Source: Rheinheimera hassiensis (lineage in GTDB: Bacteria > Pseudomonadota > Gammaproteobacteria > Enterobacterales > Alteromonadaceae). From it: DNA of 64,000 bases. The first letter of the stretch is position 1. The number at the start of each line of letters is the position of its first letter. The stretch is taken from the NCBI RefSeq assembly GCF_022436675.1, contig NZ_JAKUJZ010000005.1, positions 186,001 through 250,000 on the forward strand, in the 5' to 3' direction. The position numbers and the translations under genes are program-made. The notes under the pieces were generated by a model that searched no databases, had not been told where the DNA came from, and worked only from the letters and a program-made list of their open reading frames with translations. This document shows, piece by piece, positions 25,701-34,716 of this stretch.

Positions 25701-27333
25701 CTTCCAGCAAACCCGCGACTGGGTGGTTATTCTGGACAACAACCAGCGGGTCATTGCTGCAAATCAGTCTTTTGCCGATGCTTTTGGCAGCGTGGAGCAA
25801 TACCTTGAACAGCCCCGTACCCACCATCTGGGTATTAGCCTTATGCGACGGCGTTTTTACACTAAGCTGTTAAAAGAAATGAAACCAGGCCAACACTGGC
25901 AAGGTGAAGAGCTGGTTATTACCCCCGATGGCCGTGAGCGTCCTACGCTGATCAATATCAGTGCCATCGGCGAACAGCAGGAACTGGCATTTTTCGTGTT
26001 GGTGTTTACCGATATTACCGCGCAAAAAATGGCCGAAGATGAACTGCGTTACCTGGCCAACTATGATGCCTTGACCGGCCTGCCCAACCGGGCTTTATTA
26101 ATGGACCGTATTTACCACGGTATTGATCAAGCCAAGCGTGACAAGCGCACACTGGCGCTGTGCTTTATCGATCTGGACAAATTTAAACAGATTAATGACT
26201 CGCTTGGCCATGATGTCGGCGATTTATTACTAAAAGAAGTAGCACGGCGCTTAACGCTGACGCTGCGGGACAGCGACACAGTGGCGCGCTTAGGCGGCGA
26301 TGAATTTATTGTGCTGCTTGAAGGCTATAAAACCGCAGACAATATCAGCCATGTCGCCCGTAAGATGCTAACCGTTGTCAGTGAGCCTATGCAGTTAGGT
26401 ACTCATACCGTTGGCGTATCCCCCAGTATTGGTATAGCCATATATCCTGACGATGCCATTAATGCTATCGAACTGCTAAAGCACGCTGATGTGGCGATGT
26501 ACCATGCCAAAGAAGCCGGGCGTAACAACTTTCAGTTTTTTACCGCCGAAATGAACGAAAAAGCCCATATGCGGCTGGCGCGGGAAACCCGTTTACGTAA
26601 AGCACTGCAGAATGATGAGTTTGTTAACTTTTATCAGCCCATCGTTAACAGTCAGACCCGTCAGGTGGTGGGGGCTGAAGTGCTGATCCGCTGGCAAAGC
26701 AGCGAAGGGTTAATTTCTCCGGCTGAGTTTATTCCGCTGGCTGAAGAGCTGCGGCTGATTATAAATATGACACACCAGTTACTGGAAAGAGCCTTAAGCG
26801 ACTTACGCCAGTGGCATCTGGACGGCTATCAGCTGTATTTGTCTGTTAATTTATCCACCCAGCATCTGGAACAACCGGCACTGGTAGAACATACCCGGTT
26901 TTTGTTGCAAAAATATCAGGTGCCTGCCAGTTGCCTGCGGTTTGAAGTTACCGAAAGCGCACTGATGCGCGACCATCAAAGCGCTATTGATACCATGCTG
27001 GCGCTTAGCGAGCTTGGCGTACAACTGGCACTGGATGACTTTGGTACCGGTTACTCGTCACTGAAATATTTAAAAGAGCTGCCGATTGACGGCATTAAAA
27101 TTGACCGCAGCTTCGTGCAGGATATCGGCATCGACAGCAGCGATGAAACCATTATTGACGCCATGCTCAGTATGGCCAACAGCCTGGGCATGTATTGTGT
27201 GGCAGAGGGCGTAGAAACCGAGCAACAACTGGCGTTTTTCAACCGCCGTCAATGCTATCTGATCCAGGGTTACTTATTCGCCAAACCCATGCCTGCCAAA
27301 GATATTCCGGCATTTTTACAAACCGAGCTGTGA
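22798..27333 (+). CDS. Propeller-sensor PAS-GGDEF-EAL protein
   Basis: A 1511-residue inner-membrane signalling protein. It has a signal peptide (about 1-26), then two seven-bladed periplasmic propellers of the two-component-regulator type (about 30-690; recurrent phrases like GLTQGSVNDLLLDQEGFLWLA and WIGTANGLNK), a Y_Y_Y domain (about 705-790), one membrane helix (about 795-815), two PAS domains (about 840-1085), GGDEF (GGDEF intact at 1166-1170) and EAL (about 1260-1505). The EAL motif is EVL (1294-1296), but DDFGTGYSS from 1413 is intact. It probably makes and/or degrades cyclic-di-GMP in response to a periplasmic, perhaps sugar-like, signal. Start GTG with CAGGAG. Confidence 0.9.
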   Translation: MNFLRPLMRLAALLLLPAVFNLAAAPLLRPLTPDQGLTQGSVNDLLLDQEGFLWLATEGGLNRFDSNQVVQVGTELASLKEISFTRLLQDSTGSIFAATATGDLYRFNRASGYIELAGSLRQQNNQPNSTYISDAFISGMVSYNNDTLLLSTHHAVFRLSLADGNHEKLFDIREAGYSDGWLRNIQYYQGYALLAAFNGVIAVNLSNLQHQYLPYLDSSMVSDDRLHSKVLSIKHNRLWIGTVDGLYSINLDDMLAYLQHQTPYQAKTELAALNVWQVKWVDDHALIPTERGLYRFYPQQQNTEFVLRFSDANLGLFENTIIDIVADKAGGYWLASRDNGAYYWHPRSQAFSQIIRTDNDNSTLSSNVVYSLLASDNQTLWIGTANGLNKNQLHNGINTSYLVNPDPKAIEHDGTIYAIYPADDGNLWLVNANGLRLFNTSTGKLQLPATIKDSDKHYLNARNNSYFLYQQQWYFFDDTKLMRYTPANGTVEDISNDFSASGDSRGTILGVYTGLGAYTGKSMGLLIAKPDEIWLWQPQNNSRRLIYQAPGYQPMLGRIANSMQQDKQGRLWISMSGVGLLGFSAETLELLHFYSINDTLLSDALYNLQLDAHNDIWFSSHYGLARLDADTLQIEFFTRDDGIYTHEYNGGAVTTLADNRLAFGSMRGVTLVDPARLQEQTVKPNAIVTGISVLSGNLKPVNANLNERHFTLSHKDLGITLQFSAMNFSNQHKMRYRYWLEGKQNISYPPQRGNSVIFPQLSSGDYTFNVVAISPESGTESAPAKIHLHIKPAFWLSGWALLSYAALLTLLLYKLYRLRRHQHALLRSIHTKALQSEQRLKQALASVNSGAWEWQADTNLLFASRIHSMLGYNEAMNPLTLQQHQTLIHPDDRDGFNAQWLRFLQQPEPGFDVTYRMQHQTGNWLWFRDLGKATEYDNDNSVSKVIGTFSNITETRANQEKARLFGEAFQQTRDWVVILDNNQRVIAANQSFADAFGSVEQYLEQPRTHHLGISLMRRRFYTKLLKEMKPGQHWQGEELVITPDGRERPTLINISAIGEQQELAFFVLVFTDITAQKMAEDELRYLANYDALTGLPNRALLMDRIYHGIDQAKRDKRTLALCFIDLDKFKQINDSLGHDVGDLLLKEVARRLTLTLRDSDTVARLGGDEFIVLLEGYKTADNISHVARKMLTVVSEPMQLGTHTVGVSPSIGIAIYPDDAINAIELLKHADVAMYHAKEAGRNNFQFFTAEMNEKAHMRLARETRLRKALQNDEFVNFYQPIVNSQTRQVVGAEVLIRWQSSEGLISPAEFIPLAEELRLIINMTHQLLERALSDLRQWHLDGYQLYLSVNLSTQHLEQPALVEHTRFLLQKYQVPASCLRFEVTESALMRDHQSAIDTMLALSELGVQLALDDFGTGYSSLKYLKELPIDGIKIDRSFVQDIGIDSSDETIIDAMLSMANSLGMYCVAEGVETEQQLAFFNRRQCYLIQGYLFAKPMPAKDIPAFLQTEL

Positions 27334-27435
27334 CAAACGCCAGGTTGCAGCTGTGTTGCGATATATTCTGCCAGTACCTGCATACCGGCTCTGGTATACT
27401 AGCCAGCCTTATTACCCACGCTGCAGGCTGGTATA

Positions 27436-28281
27436 TTGTCGCCGTTAGCCAAAGGAGCCTTACTACTGCTGCTGGCTGAAGCCTGCTTCGCTGGTATTGG
27501 CGCTATTGTTAAATTTACCAGCGGCACCGCATCTGAAGTGCAGGTGGTGTTTTTCCGTAATTTCTTTGCCCTGCTGCTAATGCTGCCATTCTTGTACAAG
27601 CACGGCTTTGGCCTGTTAAAAACCCAGCGCTGGTATCTGCACCTTAGCCGCGCGTTAACTGGGCTTATTTCGATGTACTGCTTTTTCTATGTGCTGGCGC
27701 GCTTGCCACTAGCACAGGGTATGCTGGTGCTGCTGCTATCCCCCTTTATTGTGCCCATTATCGCCAGATTCTGGCTAAAAGAGCGCCCCAGCCGCCTGAC
27801 ACTGTTTGCCATAGTACTGGGTTTTATTGGTGTCATGCTGGCACTGCCCGGCACCGCTGGCACTATTGATGCCATTATGCTGGTGGCACTGGTATCTGCT
27901 GTGCTGGTAGCGGTTACCAAAACCACTATCCGTTATATGTCTGATACCGAGCCTGCGGTGCGTATTGTGTTTTACTTTTCGCTGCTCACCGCCATTTTAT
28001 CTGCGGTACCGCTGCCATTTTACTGGCAACCACTGAACAACGAGGTATGGCTGGCGTTTATTGGTATGGGTGTACTGGCAGCTATTGGCCAGTTGGCGAT
28101 GACCCGCGCTTACGCCGTGGCGCCAGCCAGTGATATAGGTATGTGGACTTACAGCAGCGTAATTTTTGCCGGTTTGTTTGGTTATTTATTCTGGCAGGAG
28201 CCGGTAACCATGGCCTGGTTTGCCGGTGTATTGGTTATTTTCTACGCCGGTTATATCACGACCAGGCAAAGATTACTGTAG
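27436..28281 (+). CDS. EamA/DMT family transporter
   Basis: A 281-residue permease with ten predicted membrane helices arranged as two EamA halves (about 5-135 and 145-275). Typical phrases are FRNFFALLLMLPF, LVLLLSPFIVPIIARFWLKERPS and FAGLFGYLFWQEPV. Such proteins export amino acids or metabolites or act as S-adenosylmethionine/drug carriers; the substrate is not predictable. The TTG start lacks a clear ribosome site, so the exact start is uncertain. Confidence 0.82.
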   Translation: MSPLAKGALLLLLAEACFAGIGAIVKFTSGTASEVQVVFFRNFFALLLMLPFLYKHGFGLLKTQRWYLHLSRALTGLISMYCFFYVLARLPLAQGMLVLLLSPFIVPIIARFWLKERPSRLTLFAIVLGFIGVMLALPGTAGTIDAIMLVALVSAVLVAVTKTTIRYMSDTEPAVRIVFYFSLLTAILSAVPLPFYWQPLNNEVWLAFIGMGVLAAIGQLAMTRAYAVAPASDIGMWTYSSVIFAGLFGYLFWQEPVTMAWFAGVLVIFYAGYITTRQRLL

Positions 28282-28365
28282 CTGCTGTTCGTCCGTAGGC
28301 AGATTCCGCATAGACCGGTCCATGCTTTATGCAATTCGCTGTATTCAGCCATTTTTCGCAAGCGC

Positions 28366-28394
28366 TGGCAACGCGGGCCCGAACAGGCTAAAAT
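28366..28394 (+). promoter_or_regulatory. Candidate sigma-70 promoter of the miaB cluster
   Basis: TGGCAA (28366-28371) and TAAAAT (28389-28394) are separated by 17 bp. They lie about 45 bp before the miaB ATG, in the 156-bp gap after the EamA gene. This is pattern matching only. Confidence 0.4.
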
Positions 28395-28437
28395 ACGCTC
28401 CCTTTTTTCCAAGTGACAATACAGGTAACGACACACA

Positions 28438-29871
28438 ATGGGCAAAAAACTGCACATTAAAACCTGGGGCTGCCAGATGAACGAATACGATTCATCCAAA
28501 ATGGCCGACCTGCTGGATGCTACCCACGGCTTTACGCTGACCGAAGAGGCAGAAGAGGCAGATGTTATTCTGCTAAACACCTGTTCTATCCGCGAAAAAG
28601 CACAGGAGAAAGTATTCCATCAGCTGGGTCGCTGGCGTCCGCTGAAGGAGAAAAATCCGAATTTAGTGATCGGTGTCGGTGGCTGCGTAGCCTCACAGGA
28701 AGGTGCGGCCATTCGTGAACGCGCACCCTATGTCGATATCGTGTTTGGCCCGCAAACCCTGCACCGGCTGCCGGAAATGATCAACGCCGTGCGCGGTAAC
28801 AAATCGCCGGTGGTGGATGTATCCTTCCCGGAAATTGAAAAATTCGACCGCCTGCCTGAACCTAAAGCCGATGGCCCAACCGCCTTTGTTTCGGTAATGG
28901 AAGGCTGCTCAAAATACTGTACCTTCTGCGTGGTGCCTTACACCCGCGGTGAAGAAGTCAGCCGGCCGCTGGATGATGTATTATTTGAAATAGCCCAGTT
29001 AGCCGAGCAAGGCGTGCGCGAAGTCAACCTGCTGGGCCAAAACGTTAACGGCTACCGCGGTGAAAAATTCGACGGCACTATCTGTCATTTCTCGGAATTA
29101 CTGCGCTTAGTCGCCGCGATTGACGGTATCGACCGTATTCGCTACACCACCTCGCACCCGGTGGAATTTACCGACGATATTATCGAAGTATACCGCGACG
29201 TACCTGAGCTGGTTGATCACCTGCACCTGCCGGTACAAAGTGGCTCTGACCGCATTCTGAACCTGATGAAACGAGGCCATACCGCGCTGGAATATAAATC
29301 GCAAATTCGTAAACTGAAGAAAATCCGGCCGAATTTAAGCATGTCTTCTGATTTTATTATCGGCTTCCCCGGTGAAGACGATGCAGATTTTCAGGCCACG
29401 ATGGATTTAATCGCTGCAATCAATTTTGATATGAGCTTCAGTTTTATTTACAGCGCCCGCCCAGGCACACCGGCAGCAGACTTGCCGGATGATGTCAGCG
29501 AAGACGCGAAAAAGCAGCGGTTGTATATATTGCAGGATCGCATTAACCAGCAGGCGCTGAAAATTGCGCGTGGCATGCTCGGTACCGAACAGCGTATTCT
29601 GGTAGAAGGCCCGTCGAAAAAAGATATTATGGAACTGACCGGCCGCACCGAAAATAACCGGGTGGTGAATTTTGAAGGCTCGCCAGACATGATAGGCTGC
29701 TTTGTCGATGTGAAAATTACTGATGTATTCAGTAATTCATTGCGTGGTACGCTAATCCGTACTGAGCAGGACATGGGCTTGCGCCGTGAAATAGCACCGC
29801 AGCAAATTCTGGCACGGCAAAAAGCCGTGCCGGTAGCAGACGTTCTTGGCGTAACCACTTTTACACCTTAA
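28438..29871 (+). CDS. miaB: tRNA-2-methylthio-N6-dimethylallyladenosine synthase MiaB
   Basis: A 477-residue radical-SAM methylthiotransferase that converts i6A37 to ms2i6A37 in tRNAs. The N-terminal UPF0004 domain has cluster cysteines in [22 protein letters not shown] and GVGGCVASQ. The radical-SAM motif is [17 protein letters not shown], and a TRAM domain lies at about 378-445. Length is normal. It heads the conserved miaB-ybeZ-ybeY-corC-lnt block. Confidence 0.97.
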   Translation: MGKKLHIKTWGCQMNEYDSSKMADLLDATHGFTLTEEAEEADVILLNTCSIREKAQEKVFHQLGRWRPLKEKNPNLVIGVGGCVASQEGAAIRERAPYVDIVFGPQTLHRLPEMINAVRGNKSPVVDVSFPEIEKFDRLPEPKADGPTAFVSVMEGCSKYCTFCVVPYTRGEEVSRPLDDVLFEIAQLAEQGVREVNLLGQNVNGYRGEKFDGTICHFSELLRLVAAIDGIDRIRYTTSHPVEFTDDIIEVYRDVPELVDHLHLPVQSGSDRILNLMKRGHTALEYKSQIRKLKKIRPNLSMSSDFIIGFPGEDDADFQATMDLIAAINFDMSFSFIYSARPGTPAADLPDDVSEDAKKQRLYILQDRINQQALKIARGMLGTEQRILVEGPSKKDIMELTGRTENNRVVNFEGSPDMIGCFVDVKITDVFSNSLRGTLIRTEQDMGLRREIAPQQILARQKAVPVADVLGVTTFTP

Positions 29872-29878
29872 CTGATCC

Positions 29879-29900
29879 GGGGGCATTAATGCCCCCTTTT
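29879..29900 (+). terminator. Terminator/attenuator hairpin between miaB and ybeZ
   Basis: GGGGGCAT (29879-29886) pairs with ATGCCCCC (29889-29896) around TA and is followed by TTTT. The short U tract and the position inside a conserved cluster suggest partial termination. Confidence 0.65.
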
Positions 29901-29916
29901 ACACTGAGGCAGGCAT

Positions 29917-30921
29917 TTGAGCACAACTTTACATACTGCAGATTTAACGCTGGAAGGTGCTGACAACCGGCGGTTAACGCTGTTATGTGGCCCCTTTGAC
30001 GATAACCTAAAGCACGTTGAACGCCGTTTGCTGGTTGATATCAGCCAGCGCGACAACCAGCTGAAAATAGCTGGCCCGGCCGATAACGTTGCCGCTGCTT
30101 TGGATGTACTGCAGCAATTGTATGCTGCCACGGCGTCGCCAACGGCAGAGTTAACACCCGAGCAGGTGCATTTGCTGATCAGCGAAAACTACGATATTCA
30201 GTACCAGCAACACGACGACGAACCGCGCGATTTTAGCCTGAAAACCAAAAAAGGCCTGATAAAGCCACGCAACCCTAATCAGGCAGCTTATGTTGGCAAT
30301 GTGCTTAAACATGATGTCTGTTTTGGTATTGGCCCGGCCGGTACCGGAAAAACTTATTTAGCCGTAGCCTGTGCCGTAGACGCGCTGGAGCGTAACCTGG
30401 TGCGGCGTATTGTATTAACGCGCCCAGCGGTAGAAGCCGGTGAAAAACTGGGCTTTTTACCCGGCGACTTAGCACAAAAAGTCGACCCGTATCTGCGGCC
30501 TTTGTACGACGCCCTGTTTGAAATGCTTGGCTTTGAAAAGGTTGAAAAGTACCTTGAACGCGGCATTATCGAAATTGCACCGCTGGCTTATATGCGCGGC
30601 CGCACACTGAACGACGCCTTTATTATTCTCGATGAAAGCCAGAACACCACGGTTGAACAGATGAAAATGTTTTTAACCCGGATTGGCTTTAGCTCAAAGG
30701 CGGTGATCACCGGCGATATTACCCAGGTAGATTTACCCCGCGGCCAGTATTCCGGTTTAAAACACGCCATTGATGTACTGAGCGAAGTAAACGAAATCAG
30801 CTTTAATCATTTTACCGCCAAAGACGTGGTGCGCCACCCGATAGTGCAGCGCATTGTTATGGCTTATGAAGCCTTTGAAGCGGCCAAAGCGGCAGCAGAT
30901 AACGCCGCCAAAGGCCAATAA
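29917..30921 (+). CDS. ybeZ: PhoH-like ATPase YbeZ
   Basis: A 334-residue PhoH-family protein. An N-terminal KH-like RNA-binding region (about 1-90) precedes a P-loop ATPase with Walker [12 protein letters not shown] (from residue 139) and Walker [11 protein letters not shown]. It is thought to act with YbeY in RNA metabolism. It starts with TTG (AGGCAGG upstream), and its stop overlaps the ybeY start by one base, supporting a joint role. Confidence 0.93.
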   Translation: MSTTLHTADLTLEGADNRRLTLLCGPFDDNLKHVERRLLVDISQRDNQLKIAGPADNVAAALDVLQQLYAATASPTAELTPEQVHLLISENYDIQYQQHDDEPRDFSLKTKKGLIKPRNPNQAAYVGNVLKHDVCFGIGPAGTGKTYLAVACAVDALERNLVRRIVLTRPAVEAGEKLGFLPGDLAQKVDPYLRPLYDALFEMLGFEKVEKYLERGIIEIAPLAYMRGRTLNDAFIILDESQNTTVEQMKMFLTRIGFSSKAVITGDITQVDLPRGQYSGLKHAIDVLSEVNEISFNHFTAKDVVRHPIVQRIVMAYEAFEAAKAAADNAAKGQ

Positions 30922-31382
30922 TGGCAATTATTCTCGATTTACAGCTGGCCAGCACAGCAGACAACTTACCCACCGAAGCACAGGTTCAGCAGTGGCTGGA
31001 AGCGGCCATACTGCCTTTTCAGGCCGAAGCCGAAGTCACAGTGCGTATTGTTGATCATGCCGAAAGCCAGCAGCTGAATTTTGATTATCGCAGCAAAGAT
31101 AAACCCACTAATGTGCTGAGCTTTCCGTTTCAGTGCCCGCCTGGCATTGAACTGCCGCTATTGGGCGACTTAGTGATTTGTGCCCCGGTTGTTGCTGCAG
31201 AAGCGGCAGAGCAACATAAAAGCCTGCTGGCGCATTGGGCACATATGGTAGTACACGGAAGCTTGCATTTATTGGGCTTTGACCATATAAATGACGACGA
31301 TGCCGAGCAAATGGAAGCCGAAGAAGTAACCATATTGCAGCAACTTGGCATTACTAACCCCTATTTGTTGGATAACGAATAG
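30921..31382 (+). CDS. ybeY: Endoribonuclease YbeY
   Basis: A 153-residue metal-dependent endoribonuclease for 16S rRNA 3'-end maturation and late 70S quality control. The zinc motif [11 protein letters not shown] (HGxLHLxGxDH) is intact, and TNVLSFPF is conserved. Its ATG overlaps the ybeZ stop. It sits between ybeZ and corC as in most gammaproteobacteria. Confidence 0.96.
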   Translation: MAIILDLQLASTADNLPTEAQVQQWLEAAILPFQAEAEVTVRIVDHAESQQLNFDYRSKDKPTNVLSFPFQCPPGIELPLLGDLVICAPVVAAEAAEQHKSLLAHWAHMVVHGSLHLLGFDHINDDDAEQMEAEEVTILQQLGITNPYLLDNE

Positions 31383-31415
31383 GTTTTTTTTGTTTTTTGG
31401 AGCAACAGTTCACCC

Positions 31416-32288
31416 ATGAGTGACGACAATCCCCACTCTAGTCGCGGTTCTGCCGGTAAATCCTGGTTAGATCGGATCGCCAGTATCTTCAGTGCAGAAC
31501 CACAAGATATATCAGACTTACAAGACATCATCAGTGAAGCGCAAGCACGTAACCTGATAGATGCCGATACCAAAAGTATGCTGGACGGCGTGCTGGATGT
31601 TTCCAGTATGCGGGCCCGTGACATTATGGTACCGCGCTCCCAGATGGCCACCATCGACATTGACGACTCTGTCGCTGATATGCTGCCCATCCTGATGGAA
31701 AACAATCACAGCCGTTATCCTGTCGTCAATGAAGACAAAGACCATATCGAAGGCATACTGCTGGTGAAAGACCTGCTGCAGTACGCGCTGGACCCCAATG
31801 TTAACAACTGGCACCTGCGCGATTTACTGCGCCCAGCGGTGATTATACCCGAGAGTAAGCGGGTTGATGCGTTGCTAAAAGAGTTCCGCCAGAAACGTTA
31901 CCATATGGCCATAGTAGTGGATGAATATGGTGGTGTATCCGGCCTGGTAACCATTGAAGATATTCTGGAACAAATTGTCGGCGAAATTGAAGATGAGCAC
32001 GACGATGAAGAAGAAAACGATATCAAAAAAATGGCATCCCGGGTGTTTCAGGTTAGCGCCTTAACACCGCTGGATGAATTTAACGAATCATTTAACACCA
32101 CCTTTGATGAAGAAGATGCCGACACCATAGGCGGCATAGTGCTGCATGCGTTTGGCCATATGCCCGCCAAAGGTGAAAGTATAGAGCTTGAAGGCTTAAC
32201 CTTTAAAGTCAGTAAAGCGAACAGCCGCCGTTTAGTGCAGCTGCAAGTGATCCGCGCTAAAGAGCCTGCCGAGACAGAGGAAAACTAA
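31416..32288 (+). CDS. corC: HlyC/CorC family protein (CorC/YbeX)
   Basis: A 290-residue cytosolic protein with two CBS domains (about 65-195; [15 protein letters not shown] and [20 protein letters not shown]) and a C-terminal CorC_HlyC (transporter-associated) domain (about 205-285, [16 protein letters not shown]). It is linked to magnesium/cobalt efflux and to ribosome homeostasis through its YbeY neighbour. A TTGGAG site precedes the ATG. Confidence 0.93.
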   Translation: MSDDNPHSSRGSAGKSWLDRIASIFSAEPQDISDLQDIISEAQARNLIDADTKSMLDGVLDVSSMRARDIMVPRSQMATIDIDDSVADMLPILMENNHSRYPVVNEDKDHIEGILLVKDLLQYALDPNVNNWHLRDLLRPAVIIPESKRVDALLKEFRQKRYHMAIVVDEYGGVSGLVTIEDILEQIVGEIEDEHDDEEENDIKKMASRVFQVSALTPLDEFNESFNTTFDEEDADTIGGIVLHAFGHMPAKGESIELEGLTFKVSKANSRRLVQLQVIRAKEPAETEEN

Positions 32289-32293
32289 CTATC

Positions 32294-33856
32294 TTGCGTG
32301 CTGTTGTCGCCTGGCTGTCACAAGCCCTACCCCATCTGCTGCTTATTGCGGCTGGTGGGGTTACCACTCTGGCCTTTGCGCCTTACACACTCTGGTGGCT
32401 GCCTCTGCTTAGTCTGGCGCTGCTGGCGTTTTTATTGCAGCGTGCAGCAACAGCGAAACAGGCAGCACTAAGAGGTTTTAGTTTTGGCCTGGGCTGGTTT
32501 GGTGTCGGCATCAGCTGGGTGCATGTCAGTATTGACCAGTTTGGTGGCTTGCCACTGGCAGGCAGCTTGGGGCTGATGGCCTTGCTGGTGAGTTACCTTG
32601 CATTGTTTCCGGCTCTGGCCAGTTGGCTAAGCTATAAATTGCAACGCCCGGCTTTTACACCGCTGTTATTGGCCACTTGCTGGACAATGACAGAATGGCT
32701 GCGTAGCTGGTTATTTACCGGTTTTCCCTGGTTGTCTATGGGCTACAGCCAAACCAGCCATGGCCTGCGTGATTTTGCCCCGCTGATTGGCGAAACCGGC
32801 ATCAGCTTTTTGCTGGTGTTTTCTGCCGCAGCACTGGCGCAGCTTTTTTTGCAGCAGCGCGCAATCAGCCGCTACAGCTATGTGTTTATTGCCGGCTTGT
32901 TATTTGTGCTCAGCCCGCAGCTGGTAAAATTTAACGGCTGGCAGTACAGCGATAAACAACTGTCTGTCGCGCTGGTACAGGGCAACATAAAACAAGACTT
33001 GCGCTGGGCGCCGGAGCAAGAATGGCCCACCATGCTTAAATATATGGATATGACACGGCCAAATTTCCAGGCTGATTTAGTTATCTGGCCGGAAGCGGCG
33101 ATCCCCCGGCTGGAGCCTGTAGCACAGGATTTTCTTGATAACCTCAACCGGGCAGCGCTGTATCAAAATACCGCAGTCATCAGCGGCATTCTCGATTACA
33201 ACAGCCAAACCGAACAAGCCTGGAACAACCTGATTGTGCTGGGTAAACGCCATACTGACTCCACCGATGGCGATTATTTTTACGGCCACAGCAACCGCTA
33301 CAGCAAGCACCATTTGCTGCCAATCGGCGAGTTTGTACCACTGGAAGGCTTGTTACGCAAACTGGCACCTATTTTCGACTTGCCCATGAGCTCGTTTACC
33401 CGTGGTACTTATGTACAACCGAATCTGGTGGCCAACAGCTACCATTTACTGCCTGCCATTTGTTTTGAAATTGCCTTTCCAGCCCAGATAGCGGCCAATA
33501 TGACCGACGCAACGCAACTGCTGCTAACAGTAAGCAATGACGCCTGGTTTGGTGACAGCATAGGCCCGCACCAGCATTTGCAAATAGCGCAAATGCGTGC
33601 GCTGGAGTTTGGCCGGCCGGTATTGCGGGCAACGAACAACGGCGTAACAGCCACCATTGATGCCAGCGGTAATATTAGTGCCACCGTAGCTCAGTTTACC
33701 GAAGCGGTGTTAAAAGACGAGCTACGCCTGAGCACAGGCACCACGCCCTACAGCCGTATTGGTGATAAGCCGTTGTGGTTAATATGCGGTTTCTTGCTGT
33801 TTTTGTTCAGTATTATTAAATGGCGCAGTGCAAAAATAGTTGTTAACGCCACTTAG
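32294..33856 (+). CDS. lnt: Apolipoprotein N-acyltransferase
   Basis: A 520-residue inner-membrane enzyme that adds the third acyl chain to lipoproteins. Six or so N-terminal helices (about 10-215) precede a nitrilase-like periplasmic domain with the catalytic triad: Glu in WPEAAIPR, Lys in SKHHLLPIGEFVPL and Cys in PAICFEIAFP, and a final C-terminal helix. It starts with TTG 5 nt after the corC stop, with GAGGAAAAC upstream. The window encodes many lipoproteins that would be its substrates. Confidence 0.95.
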   Translation: MRAVVAWLSQALPHLLLIAAGGVTTLAFAPYTLWWLPLLSLALLAFLLQRAATAKQAALRGFSFGLGWFGVGISWVHVSIDQFGGLPLAGSLGLMALLVSYLALFPALASWLSYKLQRPAFTPLLLATCWTMTEWLRSWLFTGFPWLSMGYSQTSHGLRDFAPLIGETGISFLLVFSAAALAQLFLQQRAISRYSYVFIAGLLFVLSPQLVKFNGWQYSDKQLSVALVQGNIKQDLRWAPEQEWPTMLKYMDMTRPNFQADLVIWPEAAIPRLEPVAQDFLDNLNRAALYQNTAVISGILDYNSQTEQAWNNLIVLGKRHTDSTDGDYFYGHSNRYSKHHLLPIGEFVPLEGLLRKLAPIFDLPMSSFTRGTYVQPNLVANSYHLLPAICFEIAFPAQIAANMTDATQLLLTVSNDAWFGDSIGPHQHLQIAQMRALEFGRPVLRATNNGVTATIDASGNISATVAQFTEAVLKDELRLSTGTTPYSRIGDKPLWLICGFLLFLFSIIKWRSAKIVVNAT

Positions 33857-33931
33857 TCATTAACATTTAACTTGAGAAGCCATCTCAGTCAGGTAGACTG
33901 TCTGCACGCTTTTGTTTTGCCGGCCCCTGGT

Positions 33932-34510
33932 ATGACCCTACTGCACAATATCAGCCGCACCCTGCAGCGCCGTCGCAACAGTACCTGGCATGCACTGGGT
34001 TATGACACTACAGTGCGCGCTGAAACCCCGGCTGACTACGAGGCAATAGCCAGCCTTACCCGCTCTGCGTTTAATAATGAAGCTGAAGTCAACCTGATCA
34101 CAGCATTGCGCCAGCAGGCAACTGACTGCATAGCCTTAGTGGCTGAACAACATGGTCAGCTTGTCGGCCATATCCTGTTCTCACCCGCTACGCTGGATAA
34201 AGCACCAGAAACCCGGTTAATGGCCTTAGCGCCAATGGCGGTAAGCAATGTATTGCAGCATCAGGGCATAGGTTCGGCACTGGTACGGGCCGGGCTGGGG
34301 CAATGTAAAAAACAGGGCGTTGCGGCAGTAGTCGTGCTGGGTCATCCGGCGTACTACCCACGGTTTGGTTTTATCCCGGCCAGCCGGTTTACTATTAGCT
34401 GCCCGTGGCACGCACCGGACAACGCCTTTATGCTGTTAGAGCTGACACCCGGCGCGCTTAAAGGTAAAAGTGGCCAGGTGCAGTATCACCCGGCTTTTGC
34501 GACGCTTTAA
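33932..34510 (+). CDS. GNAT family N-acetyltransferase
   Basis: A 192-residue acetyltransferase from the ATG at 33932 (a longer TTG start at 33872 is less likely). The GNAT fold begins at VRAETPADYEAI; the acetyl-CoA-binding region reads LAPMAVSNVLQHQGIGSALV (Q/RxxGxG/A), followed by VVLGHPAYYPRFGF, typical of YhbS-like proteins. The substrate is unknown. It is the first gene after the conserved lnt block and is convergent with the Lon-like protease. Confidence 0.82.
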   Translation: MTLLHNISRTLQRRRNSTWHALGYDTTVRAETPADYEAIASLTRSAFNNEAEVNLITALRQQATDCIALVAEQHGQLVGHILFSPATLDKAPETRLMALAPMAVSNVLQHQGIGSALVRAGLGQCKKQGVAAVVVLGHPAYYPRFGFIPASRFTISCPWHAPDNAFMLLELTPGALKGKSGQVQYHPAFATL

Positions 34511-34716
34511 TCAAAGTTAACCGATACAAAGAACCGGATTACCCTAAGCTAACCGTTGAAGGCATGGATGCTGACAAATTCGTCGGGAGCGAATTTGAAC
34601 AGCTGTGCTGGTCCGCAGGATGAACTTCATGGATGAAGTTCATAGTAGAGCCTACAAGGACGTATTCACGGCGTGTTAGCGTGGGTAAACCGGTTCTGCA
34701 GATTTGCAGCTACAGC
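34511..34716. repeat. Structured intergenic element, probable dispersed repeat
   Basis: The whole gap between two convergent genes is occupied by palindromic sequence: ATGAACTTCAT (34620-34630) with ATGAAGTTCAT (34633-34643), CAAATTCG (34575-34582) with CGAATTTG (34590-34597), and CTGCA/TGCAG near 34695. The stretch around 34645-34680, with AAGGACGTATTCACGGCG, resembles a dispersed intergenic repeat I recall from Alteromonadales genomes. Only one copy is seen in this window. It may also act as a bidirectional terminator. Confidence 0.6.
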
